DNA of 64,000 bases from assembly GCA_012033205.1 (NCBI GenBank), contig JAAUSO010000010.1, positions 1 to 64,000 on the forward strand, in the 5' to 3' direction. Position 1 is the stretch's first letter. Every line of letters starts with the position of its first letter. Shown piece by piece: positions 45,469 to 55,200 of the stretch. A program made the position numbers and the translations under genes. Origin of the DNA: Richelia sp. SL_2_1. Lineage in GTDB: Bacteria; Cyanobacteriota; Cyanobacteriia; Cyanobacteriales; Nostocaceae. Under the pieces are notes generated by a model. It did not search any database. It worked only from the letters and a program-made list of their open reading frames with translations, and had not been told where the DNA came from.

Positions 45469-45528
45469 AATCAATGGATTAAGTAGTCAAAATTTTCAAA
45501 AAAGACTACTTAAATCCTCCGATTGATT
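45469..45528. terminator. Long hairpin downstream of ddl
   Basis: Arms AATCAATGGATTAAGTAGTC (45469-45488) and GACTACTTAAATCCTCCGATTGATT (45504-45528) are nearly complementary around a short AT loop. It ends 68 bases before the next start codon. No T-run follows, so it may act as an attenuator or processing site rather than a simple terminator. Confidence 0.5.
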
Positions 45529-45596
45529 ACGGATACATCAAACCTTGTTACTCCAGTACAATTTATATCTTGAGAAGTGCAAATCTGAAAAAAATC

Positions 45597-46286
45597 ATGG
45601 AAAACACTCAGAGTGTACAGCAGGAGTCGTCTAAAGTCAAAGAGTCCGCATCTATTTTAGAAAGCAACGAATCGACAAAGAAAATAAACAATTTTGGTAA
45701 TGTAGCAATATATTTATTCACCCATTACCCTTGGCTATTTTTGACAGGTTTATTGTTGATGTTTCTGGGAGGAGGTGCGCTATCAATATACAGTTTAGGC
45801 TATGTTGATGAAAGTATAAAACGTCAAGATTCCGAAGAATTAGAGGCTGAAGTTATACCACCACAGATAAGTCCTGAAGCTATTGAAAGCAATGAAAATT
45901 CTATACCTTTATGGATGGTAGCTGCTATAGCTCTTAGCTGCGCTAGTGGATGTTTAGTAGTTTTAAAATTTATCAATCGTCCCAGGAAAAAAACTAAAAT
46001 TATCAAGCGTGTTGTTAATCGCGATGAAATACGTTTAGCACAGGGACGTTATCAAGCAATGGAAGCACGTTTACCAAAAAGGAAAACACCTGTTTACGTA
46101 TCATCACACCCACGCAGAACTCCGATAATGGCTATGCCCCCGCAAAAGCCGCAACCAAAGCCTGTTGTTACAGTTTTACCCCCCGAACATAGTTTTAAGC
46201 CCAACGATCAAAACAATCAAGATTCTTTGGCTGATATTATGGATATTCGTAAACAAAACTCTTTATCGTCAATGTTGCATAAGTAG
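45597..46286 (+). CDS. Two-span membrane protein of unknown function
   Basis: About 229 residues from the ATG at 45597 (45570 would add nine). A polar Ser/Glu-rich N-terminus, a membrane helix (about 47-65, WLFLTGLLLMFLGGGAL), a short acidic loop, a second helix (about 105-125, LWMVAAIALSCASGCLVVL), then a long basic and Pro/Gln-rich cytosolic tail ending NSLSSMLHK. Its place after ddl is where cell-envelope or FtsQ-neighbour proteins occur in related genomes, but I recognise no domain. Confidence 0.7.
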   Translation: MENTQSVQQESSKVKESASILESNESTKKINNFGNVAIYLFTHYPWLFLTGLLLMFLGGGALSIYSLGYVDESIKRQDSEELEAEVIPPQISPEAIESNENSIPLWMVAAIALSCASGCLVVLKFINRPRKKTKIIKRVVNRDEIRLAQGRYQAMEARLPKRKTPVYVSSHPRRTPIMAMPPQKPQPKPVVTVLPPEHSFKPNDQNNQDSLADIMDIRKQNSLSSMLHK

Positions 46287-46984
46287 TATAGCAATGGTCA
46301 TATTGGTTAGGACATCATATTTTGTTTTTAAGGGAACAGGCAACAGCAAACAGCAAACAGAGAAATGTCCTAACAATTGTGGCTACCACTATTTTTAGTA
46401 CTAAAATACTATTATTTTCCAAGCATCAATTTTTTTGTGAATTAAGTATTAAATATTAAGAGTTAAGGTCAAAGCTTGTTATTCCACGCTTTCGATAATT
46501 TGCCATCGATATGCGTGTTTTTTTGTATTTCTTTTTTCCTTCCTTGTTTGTGGCAAGGAATGCAGTATTTGAGGCTCTGCCCTGACATCTGGAAGCACAG
46601 CTTAACGCAGCTTTTTTCCAGATGCAGACTGGCAAGCAGTTCTATTGTAATTATAGAAAGCGCTCAGAGCAGTCTAAATTAAGCTATTAACCGCCTTATT
46701 GCCTGATTTTTAGCTAAATTATCAAACAAATTAGAAAACCTGCCAAAATGGCAACCAACTTCAAATTGAGTCAGTTATCTTTAATCAAGATAAACGACTT
46801 CAAGGGTGTTGTTATCAGGGTGTATCACTTTAATAACCGATTGTGATACGCTCTTTACCAAAAAAAATTATCTTTTTTAATGGGATATACATCCTAACAG
46901 TTAAATGAGATAATTGTCAATGATAATTAGGATGAAAATCAAATTCAAAAAATCAAAAAAAATTACAAAAAAATCTAAGTTTAA

Positions 46985-47145
46985 TTTGCCGCATTAGGAA
47001 TACCAACCGCGTACAAACGTTGTGTTGACCCAAAAACAGCCCCCAAAATCAAGGCAATGTTTGTACGTATTCCTGAACGCTTCAGCGGCAAATGTAAGAA
47101 TGGGAGTGAATGCTTGTGGTATGCATCCTCCCATTCTTATTTTTA
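46985..47145 (+). ncRNA. Candidate structured non-coding RNA with intrinsic terminator
   Basis: Three successive complementary blocks form one extended stem: TTTGCCGC/GCGGCAAA (46985-46992, 47085-47092), AGGAATAC/GTATTCCT (46996-47003, 47067-47074) and CGTACAAAC/GTTTGTACG (47010-47018, 47059-47067), closing on a 40-base loop rich in A and C. A second perfect hairpin GAATGGGAG/CTCCCATTC follows and ends in TTATTTTTAT. A long imperfect rod plus intrinsic terminator is what a small RNA such as 6S-type RNA would show, but I cannot match a known family. Confidence 0.45.
47096..47145 (+). terminator. Intrinsic terminator
   Basis: TAAGAATGGGAG pairs with CTCCCATTCTTA, extended by GAATGC/GCAT pairing, and is followed by TTTTTAT. 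On the minus strand the stem lies just after the alpha/beta hydrolase stop (47163), so it may end both transcripts. Confidence 0.7.
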
Positions 47146-47162
47146 TGGGTACTTTTTGCGAT

Positions 47163-48098
47163 TCAGAAGAATTTTGTACTTCTTAAAAATTCAATAGTCG
47201 CTATTTTAATTGCATCTGCGGAACCACTTGAAGCGTCATGATGACAGTTAGTAAGAATTTGGAATTGAGAATTAGAAATCAGCTGATGCAGTTTTTTTCC
47301 ATCTTCAATTTTGAACCAACTATCTTGTTCACCCCACATAATTAATGTATGACATTCAATTTTAAATAAATGTTCCTGAATTTTGGTCAACCAATTAGGT
47401 TGATTATTTTGAGAACTTTCAATTTCTCGTGCAGCGATTTGTAATTCCTGAGCAACTTTAAAAAAAGTACCGGGGAACTCGATATAGGGGTAGGTTATCC
47501 AGAATACATCTTCTGTTGTCAAAATTGAAGGGTCAAATAATACATTACGTCTTTCTATTGCCATGATTTCTCTAATCAATGGTGCGAAAAAGTAGCTTAA
47601 ACGGAATTTATCAATTATTTCGATTAATTCTAGGGGTGTGTTTGCGAGTATAGACATACCCCAATGAGGAAGCTTTTTCGCGAATACTGGAACATTAACA
47701 ATTACCAAATGAGAAATTAATTCCGGATATTCTTCAGCAAAAGCCAGAGCAACTAAACCTCCTAGAGATTCTGCTAATATTGCTACTGGTTCATCACATA
47801 ATGATTTAATAATCCGTTGTAATTCAATTACTTGATGTCCTGTAGTTTCTTCGCGATGTAAAGGTTTTTCAGAGAATCCAAACCCTTTAGCATCAAAGCA
47901 AATGACTCGAAAATATTTAGATAATGGTTCGATTAGATAGCGCCAATTATAGCTCCAGCTACCAATACCATGCAGTAAAAATAAAGGTTTACCCGTACCT
48001 TTTTCACCATAGGCAATTTGTACGGGATAGCCTTGATTATCAGTAATAGTTATTTTTTGTTGTCCTTGAGGAAAGGTATTTTGCCACCAGTCTTTCAT
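47163..48098 (-). CDS. Alpha/beta hydrolase
   Basis: 311 residues. LFLLHGIGSWSYNWRYLIEPL holds the oxyanion HG motif, and AILAESLGGLVAL carries the nucleophile in an S-x-x-G elbow (ESLGG). A late Asp (MWGEQDSWF) and a His in TNCHHDASSGSADAI near the C-terminus complete the triad. The fold is that of the haloalkane dehalogenase/epoxide hydrolase superfamily; the substrate is unknown. Followed downstream by a terminator and preceded by heptamer repeats. Confidence 0.82.
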   Translation of the reverse strand: MKDWWQNTFPQGQQKITITDNQGYPVQIAYGEKGTGKPLFLLHGIGSWSYNWRYLIEPLSKYFRVICFDAKGFGFSEKPLHREETTGHQVIELQRIIKSLCDEPVAILAESLGGLVALAFAEEYPELISHLVIVNVPVFAKKLPHWGMSILANTPLELIEIIDKFRLSYFFAPLIREIMAIERRNVLFDPSILTTEDVFWITYPYIEFPGTFFKVAQELQIAAREIESSQNNQPNWLTKIQEHLFKIECHTLIMWGEQDSWFKIEDGKKLHQLISNSQFQILTNCHHDASSGSADAIKIATIEFLRSTKFF

Positions 48099-48174
48099 TA
48101 ATGGGTAATGGGTAATGGGTAATTGGTAATGGGTAATTGGTAACTCCTAACTCCTAACTCCTAATTCCTAATTC
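48099..48174. repeat. TAATGGG and CTCCTAA heptamer repeats
   Basis: TAATGGG/TAATTGG units followed by CTCCTAA/TTCCTAA units fill the space between the hydrolase start and the DUF4112 stop. Confidence 0.8.
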
Positions 48175-48681
48175 CTAACTTCCTGTCAAAAGTCCCCAAA
48201 TTAAACGTGTAATCACTACGGAAAATGTAACTAAACCGATAGCAAGTAATAGTAATACAGCTAAAAGTATAAATACAAACCAAATATCGGCTCTTTTATT
48301 TTGACTAGGAAATTTCAAATGTTCTTCCAACAATTTGATATTATGATCATTCGCTTTCCAAGCAAAATCAAAGAAGTCTCCAAAAACGGGTACTAAACCT
48401 ACTAAGCCATCAATAATGATATTTACAGTCATTCTGCCTAAAGTTGCTTTGGAAGCGCCCAATCGTGCCGATTCTAAGACAATATAAGCTGAAAGCAGAA
48501 TACCTATAAAGTCACCACCTCCGGGTATTAGTCCGATTATTGGATCTAAACCTACACCGATTCCGGTACCGGGAATAGTAATAGCTTTATCTAAGATGCG
48601 GCTGAGAATCCGTAGACGTTTTAAAGTAGGTGCTTTGATATCAGGGTTGAGAGAATAAAATTGAGAAGGTGGCAAAGACAT
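48175..48681 (-). CDS. DUF4112 membrane protein
   Basis: 168 residues. The central part RLRILSRILDKAITIPGTGIGVGLDPIIGLIPGGGDFIG and GLVGLVPVFGDFFDFAWKAN is the Gly/Pro-rich DUF4112 core with two hydrophobic segments; a C-terminal membrane helix follows (WFVFILLAVLLLLAIGLVTF). Function unknown. Part of a leftward group of envelope-type genes (YihY, DUF389, DUF4112) separated by short spacers. Confidence 0.85.
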   Translation of the reverse strand: MSLPPSQFYSLNPDIKAPTLKRLRILSRILDKAITIPGTGIGVGLDPIIGLIPGGGDFIGILLSAYIVLESARLGASKATLGRMTVNIIIDGLVGLVPVFGDFFDFAWKANDHNIKLLEEHLKFPSQNKRADIWFVFILLAVLLLLAIGLVTFSVVITRLIWGLLTGS

Positions 48682-48802
48682 GGGAGGAATGATTTTTATA
48701 GGATGAAATCGCTGGTTCTTTTATTGTTATAATTGAATGTTGAATGATATTGCAGTAAATATGTATTTTAAGATACTATTGATTGTTGATTTAATTTCAA
48801 CT

Positions 48803-49702
48803 TTAATCAGCTTCAATTTTTTTGAAGGAATTGGGATACATATTTTCTCTTACGGTGACATTTAATTGATTACCTATTAATATTACAGCAGCAGTCATAT
48901 AAAGCCATAGCATGAGTACAATTACAGTACCAATAGCGCCATATGCTTTGTTGTAATTACCAAAATTAGCGACATAAATTCTAAATAGATTTGAGACAAA
49001 AGCCCAGCAAATAGCTGCAAATATTGCTCCGGGCATAATTGGTGTTCCTTTTTTCCAACGGCTTGGACCATAACGATAAATAAAAGCGAAGGCAGAGGCT
49101 ACAATTATTAATGCTAATGGATAACGCATCAAGTTCCACAGGTCGGATAAAAAGTTTAAGTAACCAGCAGAATTATCTACTACAAACTGCAAAAGTTCTC
49201 CACTAATAAATATTAAAATACAAGCTATTAACAAAAGGATAATAGTACCAATTGTTAAGCCTAAAGACACGATTTTGGCTTGCCAAAATGGACGTTTTTT
49301 ATCTGAAGATGTTTGTTGAATTTGGTCTAAAGCAGCCATTACGGTACTAATTGCACCAGAAGAAGTCCAAAGTGCAGCGATAAAACTTAAAGAAAACAAG
49401 CCGCCATTTTTGGAGTTAGCAATTTCATTTCTAGCAAATTCTGTAATTAAATCTAAAACTTCTTGAGGTGCGATTTCGCTAAGTTGTTGTGCTAGTTCAT
49501 TAAAGATATTTTGCAAACTTTGTTCTAACAAACCAATTGCCGTCAAAATAGCAAGAATTCCTGGAAATAGAGATAACATGGCGTTATAAGCGATTTCGGA
49601 AGATAATCCTAAGAGTCGCTGTTTGCCTACATTAGTAGCAACTTGTTTAAGAGTTTTGAAACTCAGGTGACGAAAAAATCTCAAAAAACGAGGTTTGATC
49701 AT
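48803..49702 (-). CDS. YihY/BrkB family inner-membrane protein
   Basis: 299 residues with six predicted membrane helices. Conserved EIAYNAMLSLFPGILAILTAIGLL and the segment NLFRIYVANFGNYNKAYGAIGTVIVLMLWLYMTAAVILIGNQLN identify the family (formerly mis-annotated ribonuclease BN). Role unproven; possibly a transporter. 43 bases downstream of the DUF389 gene, so probably cotranscribed. Confidence 0.9.
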   Translation of the reverse strand: MIKPRFLRFFRHLSFKTLKQVATNVGKQRLLGLSSEIAYNAMLSLFPGILAILTAIGLLEQSLQNIFNELAQQLSEIAPQEVLDLITEFARNEIANSKNGGLFSLSFIAALWTSSGAISTVMAALDQIQQTSSDKKRPFWQAKIVSLGLTIGTIILLLIACILIFISGELLQFVVDNSAGYLNFLSDLWNLMRYPLALIIVASAFAFIYRYGPSRWKKGTPIMPGAIFAAICWAFVSNLFRIYVANFGNYNKAYGAIGTVIVLMLWLYMTAAVILIGNQLNVTVRENMYPNSFKKIEAD

Positions 49703-49704
49703 AA

Positions 49705-49744
49705 TTGATAACTGATAACTGATAACTGATAACTGATAACTGAT
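49705..49744. repeat. GATAACT heptamer tandem array
   Basis: About five exact copies of a 7-base unit GATAACT lie between the YihY and DUF389 genes. Confidence 0.85.
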
Positions 49745-49745
49745 T

Positions 49746-51494
49746 TCAAGTCAACTTAAGTATGGCATTTGACTGAGTTTCTTCTCCAATTTTTGCGGTA
49801 ATTCGTTTTTTATCGATTTTCCATTTCAATTCAAAATACTCTTGAATAACTTTTGCCCGTGCTTTATTAGTTTCTACAGTTTCGTCTGGTTTTTGATTGG
49901 CAGTTATTTCTAGATTTAAGTTAGGTTGTTGCTGTAAAGTAGCAGCTATACTATCTAAAACTTCGAGGCTTTCGGTTGTAAGTACTGTTGATTTTTCTTC
50001 AAAGTTAATACTTATGGGAGTTGCAGCAATCCTCTTCATGCTGACTTTCGCTGAAGCGTAATTCAATCTTTGTCTAATCTCATTAGCAAGTAAAACTTGA
50101 GCATCTTTATCAATATCGCGATCGCTTAAATATATAATGCGGATAGCCATGGATTCTACTGGATTGTTAATTAATTCGTAATTAATCATCCTTGCAGGTG
50201 GTGGAAGTTTTAAATTAAGTAAAGCTGAGTTAATTTCTTGCAAAAAATTGGCTTGTAATTGAGCAATGGTAATGATTGGTTCTGGTGGTTCTTCTTGAGG
50301 TGTTGTACGTAAAAATTGGTTGGATGCGGTAGGAATTTCAATTAAGTTTAAGGATAATAATTCTTCCGGTTTACCTAAACGGTTTGCTAATAGTTTAATG
50401 AACTGATTTTGTTCTCCGAGTGTATATAATTCACTCGTAACAATCTGGAGTTGAACCGTCAACTTACGATTTTTTTCACGAGTTGAAACTTGACTAATAA
50501 AAGAACGTGGTTCCCCTGAAGGTAAATCGGCAAAATTTTCGATCCAAATGTCTCTAATTGCTGAATTAATCCGATTTTCCTGTTGTTTTAAAGTAACTTC
50601 TTGTTGAAGTTGCATAAATGATTGATTGAGAGGAAATAAAATACTCAAAATCGTAATTACAATTAAGATAAATCTACCGGGAAGACTACCAATTTTTTTT
50701 AAATGTTTTGATTGAGGAAGTAATTCTAAAAGATTTCTTGCCCAGTGACTTTCTTTGTATTTTATTCGCCATTCTCTCACTGTTTGTTTAGTGCTAGCAC
50801 TATCAATATGTAAAGCCAGAAAAACAATCATCGCGGTAAAAGTAATTGCTACTAAGTTGGTGAAAAACAATAATCCACCACCTCTTGCAACCCGCAATCC
50901 ATTTATCATATTGACGCTGATAGCGATACCAAACCCGTATCCTACCACACATAAAGGTGGCATCAAAGCAACTGCGATCGCAACACCAGGAATTGAAGTT
51001 ACTACCCCTTTTGGCTTTTTACAAATAGCCACAGAACCCACAGCACCGGAAAATAATGCTACTACTAAATCTAAAATATTCGGTTGAGTACGGGCTAAAA
51101 TTTCTGGTGTCATTTCCTTAAAAGGTAGTAAGGAAACTAACAGCACCGCAAACAAAATAGCAACTAGACAAGAAAGCGCTAGCTTAATAATTGCCCGCAC
51201 TGCTAAAATTACATCACCCGCAGCCAACGCTAAACCATTACCCAAAATACTCCCCATCAAAGGAGAAATTAACATTGCTCCAATAATCACCGCCGGGCTA
51301 TTTAATACCAGCCCGACAGTGGCAATCCCAGCCGAAAAAAGCACCTCAATCCAATAGCTAATGTCTTTGAGAATGACAGAATTACATATTCCCAGATAAA
51401 CTTCTTCCTTACGAACTGTATCAATTTCTAAGTTATTTGACAGCCAATTTCGGAACATACCAAATTTTTGACCTTTTTTATTTTGCTGACTCAT
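49746..51494 (-). CDS. DUF389 membrane protein with OmpA-like C-terminal domain
   Basis: 582 residues. The N-terminal half (about 20-275) has several membrane helices with VIIGAMLISPLMGSILGNGLAL and SIPGVAIAVALMPPLCVVGYG, the DUF389 signature. After a further helix (about 275-300), a soluble C-terminal half shows ISINFEEKSTVLTTESLEVLDSIAATLQQQPNLNLEITA, resembling an OmpA peptidoglycan-binding fold. Function unknown. The fusion suggests an envelope anchor. Leftward operon with the YihY gene. Confidence 0.83.
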   Translation of the reverse strand: MSQQNKKGQKFGMFRNWLSNNLEIDTVRKEEVYLGICNSVILKDISYWIEVLFSAGIATVGLVLNSPAVIIGAMLISPLMGSILGNGLALAAGDVILAVRAIIKLALSCLVAILFAVLLVSLLPFKEMTPEILARTQPNILDLVVALFSGAVGSVAICKKPKGVVTSIPGVAIAVALMPPLCVVGYGFGIAISVNMINGLRVARGGGLLFFTNLVAITFTAMIVFLALHIDSASTKQTVREWRIKYKESHWARNLLELLPQSKHLKKIGSLPGRFILIVITILSILFPLNQSFMQLQQEVTLKQQENRINSAIRDIWIENFADLPSGEPRSFISQVSTREKNRKLTVQLQIVTSELYTLGEQNQFIKLLANRLGKPEELLSLNLIEIPTASNQFLRTTPQEEPPEPIITIAQLQANFLQEINSALLNLKLPPPARMINYELINNPVESMAIRIIYLSDRDIDKDAQVLLANEIRQRLNYASAKVSMKRIAATPISINFEEKSTVLTTESLEVLDSIAATLQQQPNLNLEITANQKPDETVETNKARAKVIQEYFELKWKIDKKRITAKIGEETQSNAILKLT

Positions 51495-51607
51495 GATATG
51501 GGAGGATGGGAGGATGGGGAGATAAATTTTTGGTGTTAAGCCTTAATTTATCGTAAAAATATAGTTATATGATATGAATTTCTAAGAAAAATAATATAGA
51601 TTATTCT

Positions 51608-52048
51608 ATGAGTGATTTAACCCAACAATGGTTGACGGAGATTCAAGCCTTGAAACAGCAAATAGCACAACTTCAAGCTGAACGAATCGCGACTTGGGAA
51701 AGTACTGAAAAATGGCGTAAACTTTATAACACTGAAGCTGAGCAACGTCGTAATGATGCTCAACTTTTTCAGCAGACTATTGCTTCCTTGAAAGCAGAAA
51801 TTCAGAAACTTAAAGGTATAGAAGATGCCACTCTTCCAGATAGCGAGACAGTAACAGCGATTCAGCAGGAAGTAGCCCAACTCACAACACTAGAAGATTT
51901 GAAAACCAAACTTACCTTAACTATGAAAGAACGCGATCGACTTTTTCAAGCTTTAAAAACGGAACAAGAAAATCATTCTCAAACCCGTAAAAGTTTAACT
52001 ACTGCATTAGGTGATGCTATCGATGGTTTAAAACGACAAAAAAATTAA
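51608..52048 (+). CDS. Coiled-coil protein of unknown function
   Basis: 146 residues, highly charged and Gln/Leu-rich. Heptad patterns run from about residue 10 to 140 (LTEIQALKQQIAQLQAERIATWESTEKWRKLYNTEAEQRRNDAQLFQQ and ERDRLFQALKTEQENHSQTRKSL), predicting one long coiled coil. No domain recognised. Divergent to the DUF389 gene. Similar small coiled-coil proteins are common in cyanobacteria. Confidence 0.7.
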   Translation: MSDLTQQWLTEIQALKQQIAQLQAERIATWESTEKWRKLYNTEAEQRRNDAQLFQQTIASLKAEIQKLKGIEDATLPDSETVTAIQQEVAQLTTLEDLKTKLTLTMKERDRLFQALKTEQENHSQTRKSLTTALGDAIDGLKRQKN

Positions 52049-52051
52049 TCC

Positions 52052-52160
52052 AGGTTAGAGGTTAAAGGTTAGAGGTTAAAGGTTAGAGGTTAAAGGTTAG
52101 AGGTTAAAGGTTAGAGGTTAGAGGTTAAAGGTTAAAGGTTAGAGGTTAAAGGTTAAAGGT
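52052..52160. repeat. GGTTAGA/GGTTAAA heptamer array
   Basis: About 15 seven-base units alternating GGTTAGA and GGTTAAA. A second block of TTACCCA/TTACCAA units follows at 52221-52262, ahead of the hybrid kinase stop codon. Confidence 0.9.
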
Positions 52161-52264
52161 CAAAATTATACTTGTTATTTCTGTGTTTATTACTGATTAA
52201 AAAAGATTTCACCGATTTAATTACCAATTACCCATTACCCATTACCAATTACCCATTCCCAATT

Positions 52265-55200
52265 TTAATCAATCGCTTCGAGTATTTTGTCAAATTGAAA
52301 ATTTTCAGCGAAATGTTTTAATACGGTTGTTAATTCGGTATTTTGGTCAGGGATTTGTTCTATTATCTCTAATATTAAGTTGTCGCTACATTGGGCTGCG
52401 GCGTGATATATTTGTGCTACCAATTCAGGGGGTATTTGAGATAATAAATTACGTAAATTAGTTGATGTAAAAATGTTTTTTGATATGGTGGTTGCTTGTT
52501 GAGAGATAGAGTTTTCTTCTTCTTCTTCTTCTGTTTCTTCTTGATATAAATATTTTACTCCCAGATGTTGTTGGAGCTTTTTTAAGAGTGTTTCTTGAGA
52601 AAATGGCTTGTTAATTAAATCATTGCAACCGGCTTGAATAATGATATTTTTTTGTTCTGCAAAGGCATTTGCAGTTAAAGCAATAATGATGGTTTTTGTG
52701 GTAATGAAACTATGAGATATTGTTTGTTTTTCTCTGGACTTAATAATTTTTGTGGCTTGATATCCATCCATTGTTGGCATTCGCATATCCATTAATATCA
52801 AGTGTGGCTGCCATTCTTCCCATAGAGTTATTGCTTGTAAACCGTTAGCAGCTTCCTTGACGTTAAATCCAAGTTGAGAAAGCATTTTTATGATTAACAA
52901 ACGACTTTCCGGACGGTCATCGACGACTAAAATACGATATTGTATTTGAGATGGAGCTAAACTAATTATTTGACAGTTATGTTGATTAATTTCGGTTTTC
53001 GGTGCAAAAGCAAGATTTACTTGAATATCAAAACTGAATTTTGAACCAATTCCCGGCGTACTTTCAACTTTAATATCTCCTCCCATTAACTGTACATATT
53101 TACGGCTAATTGCTAAACCTAAGCCGGTTCCCTGTTGCGATTCTCTTCCAGAAGATGTTTGTTTAAAGGCTTCAAATAAAAGTTCGATTTCTTCGGGTAA
53201 AATCCCAATTCCTGTGTCTGTAACTTCAAAAATGAGACAAATTTTAGAAGCAGAAGAAGTAATTTCTAACTGATTTCCCCCCATCTCCTTGTCTCCTTGT
53301 CTCCCCATCTTCACACTTAATTTAACGCTACCTTTTTTAGTAAATTTAATGGCATTTCCTAAGAGATTAATCAGAACTTGACGCAGTTTACTAATGTCGC
53401 CTTGAATATAATGGGGAATGTCTGTTGCTTTTTCAAATGTGAGTTCTAAATCTTTTCCTGAAGCGCGAAAAAGTAACATTTCTTGGAGATTATTCAAGAA
53501 GGTATGTAAATCGAAGTCGATAATATTTAATGATATTCTACCGGCTTCGATTTTGGACATTTCCAGAATATCGTTGATTAAGCTAAGTAAATGTTCTCCT
53601 GCACGGTTAATAATTGCTAAGGAATTTTGATGTTCTTCTGTAATAGTTTTATCTTGTGACATTAATTGACTAAAGCCTAAAATCGCGTTGAGGGGAGTTC
53701 GCAATTCGTGGCTCATGTTGGCTAAAAATTCGCTTTTGGCTCGGTTGGCTGCATCTGCGGCGATGACGGCTTGCTGTAGAGCTTGTTGAGCAAGTTTGAT
53801 GTCGGTAATATCGGTGATGGTAGCAATATAACCTTTGAATTCACCGTTTTCGTCTATTTCTGGCAATGCTTTACCCATAACCCAGACAACTTTACCATCA
53901 GAACGCAGGTAACGATAGTCTTTAGTAAAGGATGTTTTTGTTCTGATCGCTTCTCTCCATGATTTTACCACTGCTTCGCGGTCATCGGGATGTAATATTT
54001 TCATCCAACCATCTCCTAATGATTCTTCGATAGAAAGTCCGCTAATTTTGCTCCAATATTGATTAAAATAAATACACAACCCATTAGCATCGGTATTGAC
54101 AATGGCAACTGGACAAACTTCTGCTAGGTTTTGATATCGTCGCTGGCTAAGTTGTAGTTTTAACTCGGTTTTTTTGGCTTCGTTAATATCTATCCAATAG
54201 CCTACATATTCTAAAGGGTAGCCTTTTTGATCGCGAATTAATCGTGTTTGTTCGCTAAACCAATGATAAGTACCATCACTGTGTAAAAAGCGATATTCAC
54301 AAGTGAAGTATTCTTGATTCAAGCCTTGAGATAGTTGTTTTTGTACTTTTGGTAAATCTTCTGGATGTACGTGACGCATCCAAAAACCCGATTCGGATAA
54401 AAATTGTTGCGCTTGATAACCGACTATTTCATAAACATTTTGGCTGATAAATGTGTTGTCAAAGTTGCCTGAAGGTAAACAACTGAAAATTACGGCTGGG
54501 GAGGAAGCCAGTAAATATTCTAAACGTTCAGTTGCTAAACGCATTTGTTCCTGAGCATCTTTACGGCTACTAATATCTTCAATTACGCCGATGAAATATT
54601 TGATTTCTCCAGAGGTTTCACGTACTACCGATGCTGTTAAATTTGTCCAAATCACCTCACCATTTTTGCGGATAAAGACTTTTTCCATGGAAAATACATC
54701 GATTTGATTTTGTACTAATTGATTGCAATAATCGACACATTTTGCAAGGGAATCGGGGTGAGTAATTTGAGTGCATTTAAGTTGTAAAAGCTGGGATTTG
54801 GAATAGCCGACAATTTCACAAAACTGCTGATTAACTTTGATAAATCTACCATCGGGAGAAACTTGAGCAATTCCGACTGCGGCATTTTCAAAGATAGCGC
54901 GAAATGCTTCTTCTCTTTCCCGCAAAGCTGTTTCGGCGCGTTTAAGAGCAGTTATTTCGATTAATACGCTTCCTACTCCTGTGGGGATATTATCTTCTCC
55001 AGGGATGGGAAAACAAGAAAATAGAAAGTCACGAATCTCCCCAGGTTGCTTGATGGAAGCACCGCTGATTTCAATATTGAGAATTGATTGATTGGTTGCT
55101 AAAACTTGCTGGTAAAGTCTTTCTATCCTAGGAGCTATAGTTGGTAGAATTTCTTGAATAGTTTTACCAAGATGTTCTTCTACGGATATACCGTTAATTT

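Larger units (their letters stand above)
46287..47162. other. Intergenic region with hairpins and candidate RNA
   Basis: 876 bases. It holds a 9-bp hairpin CATCTGGAA (46586-46594)/TTCCAGATG (46616-46624), a T-rich stretch, and the structured element at 46985-47145 described separately. The open frames inside (46165-46398, 46476-46682) show no family features. Confidence 0.5.

Noticed and set aside
46476-46640. tRNA-like or riboswitch-like hairpin near 46586-46624
   Set aside because: A single 9-bp stem without cloverleaf or conserved core; only a hairpin can be claimed.
46165-46682. Open frames in the ddl-downstream region
   Set aside because: They cross hairpins and T-rich DNA and have no recognisable motif.
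52052-52160. Regular short repeats that might suggest a CRISPR array
   Set aside because: The period is 7 bases without spacers, which fits heptamer tandem repeats.
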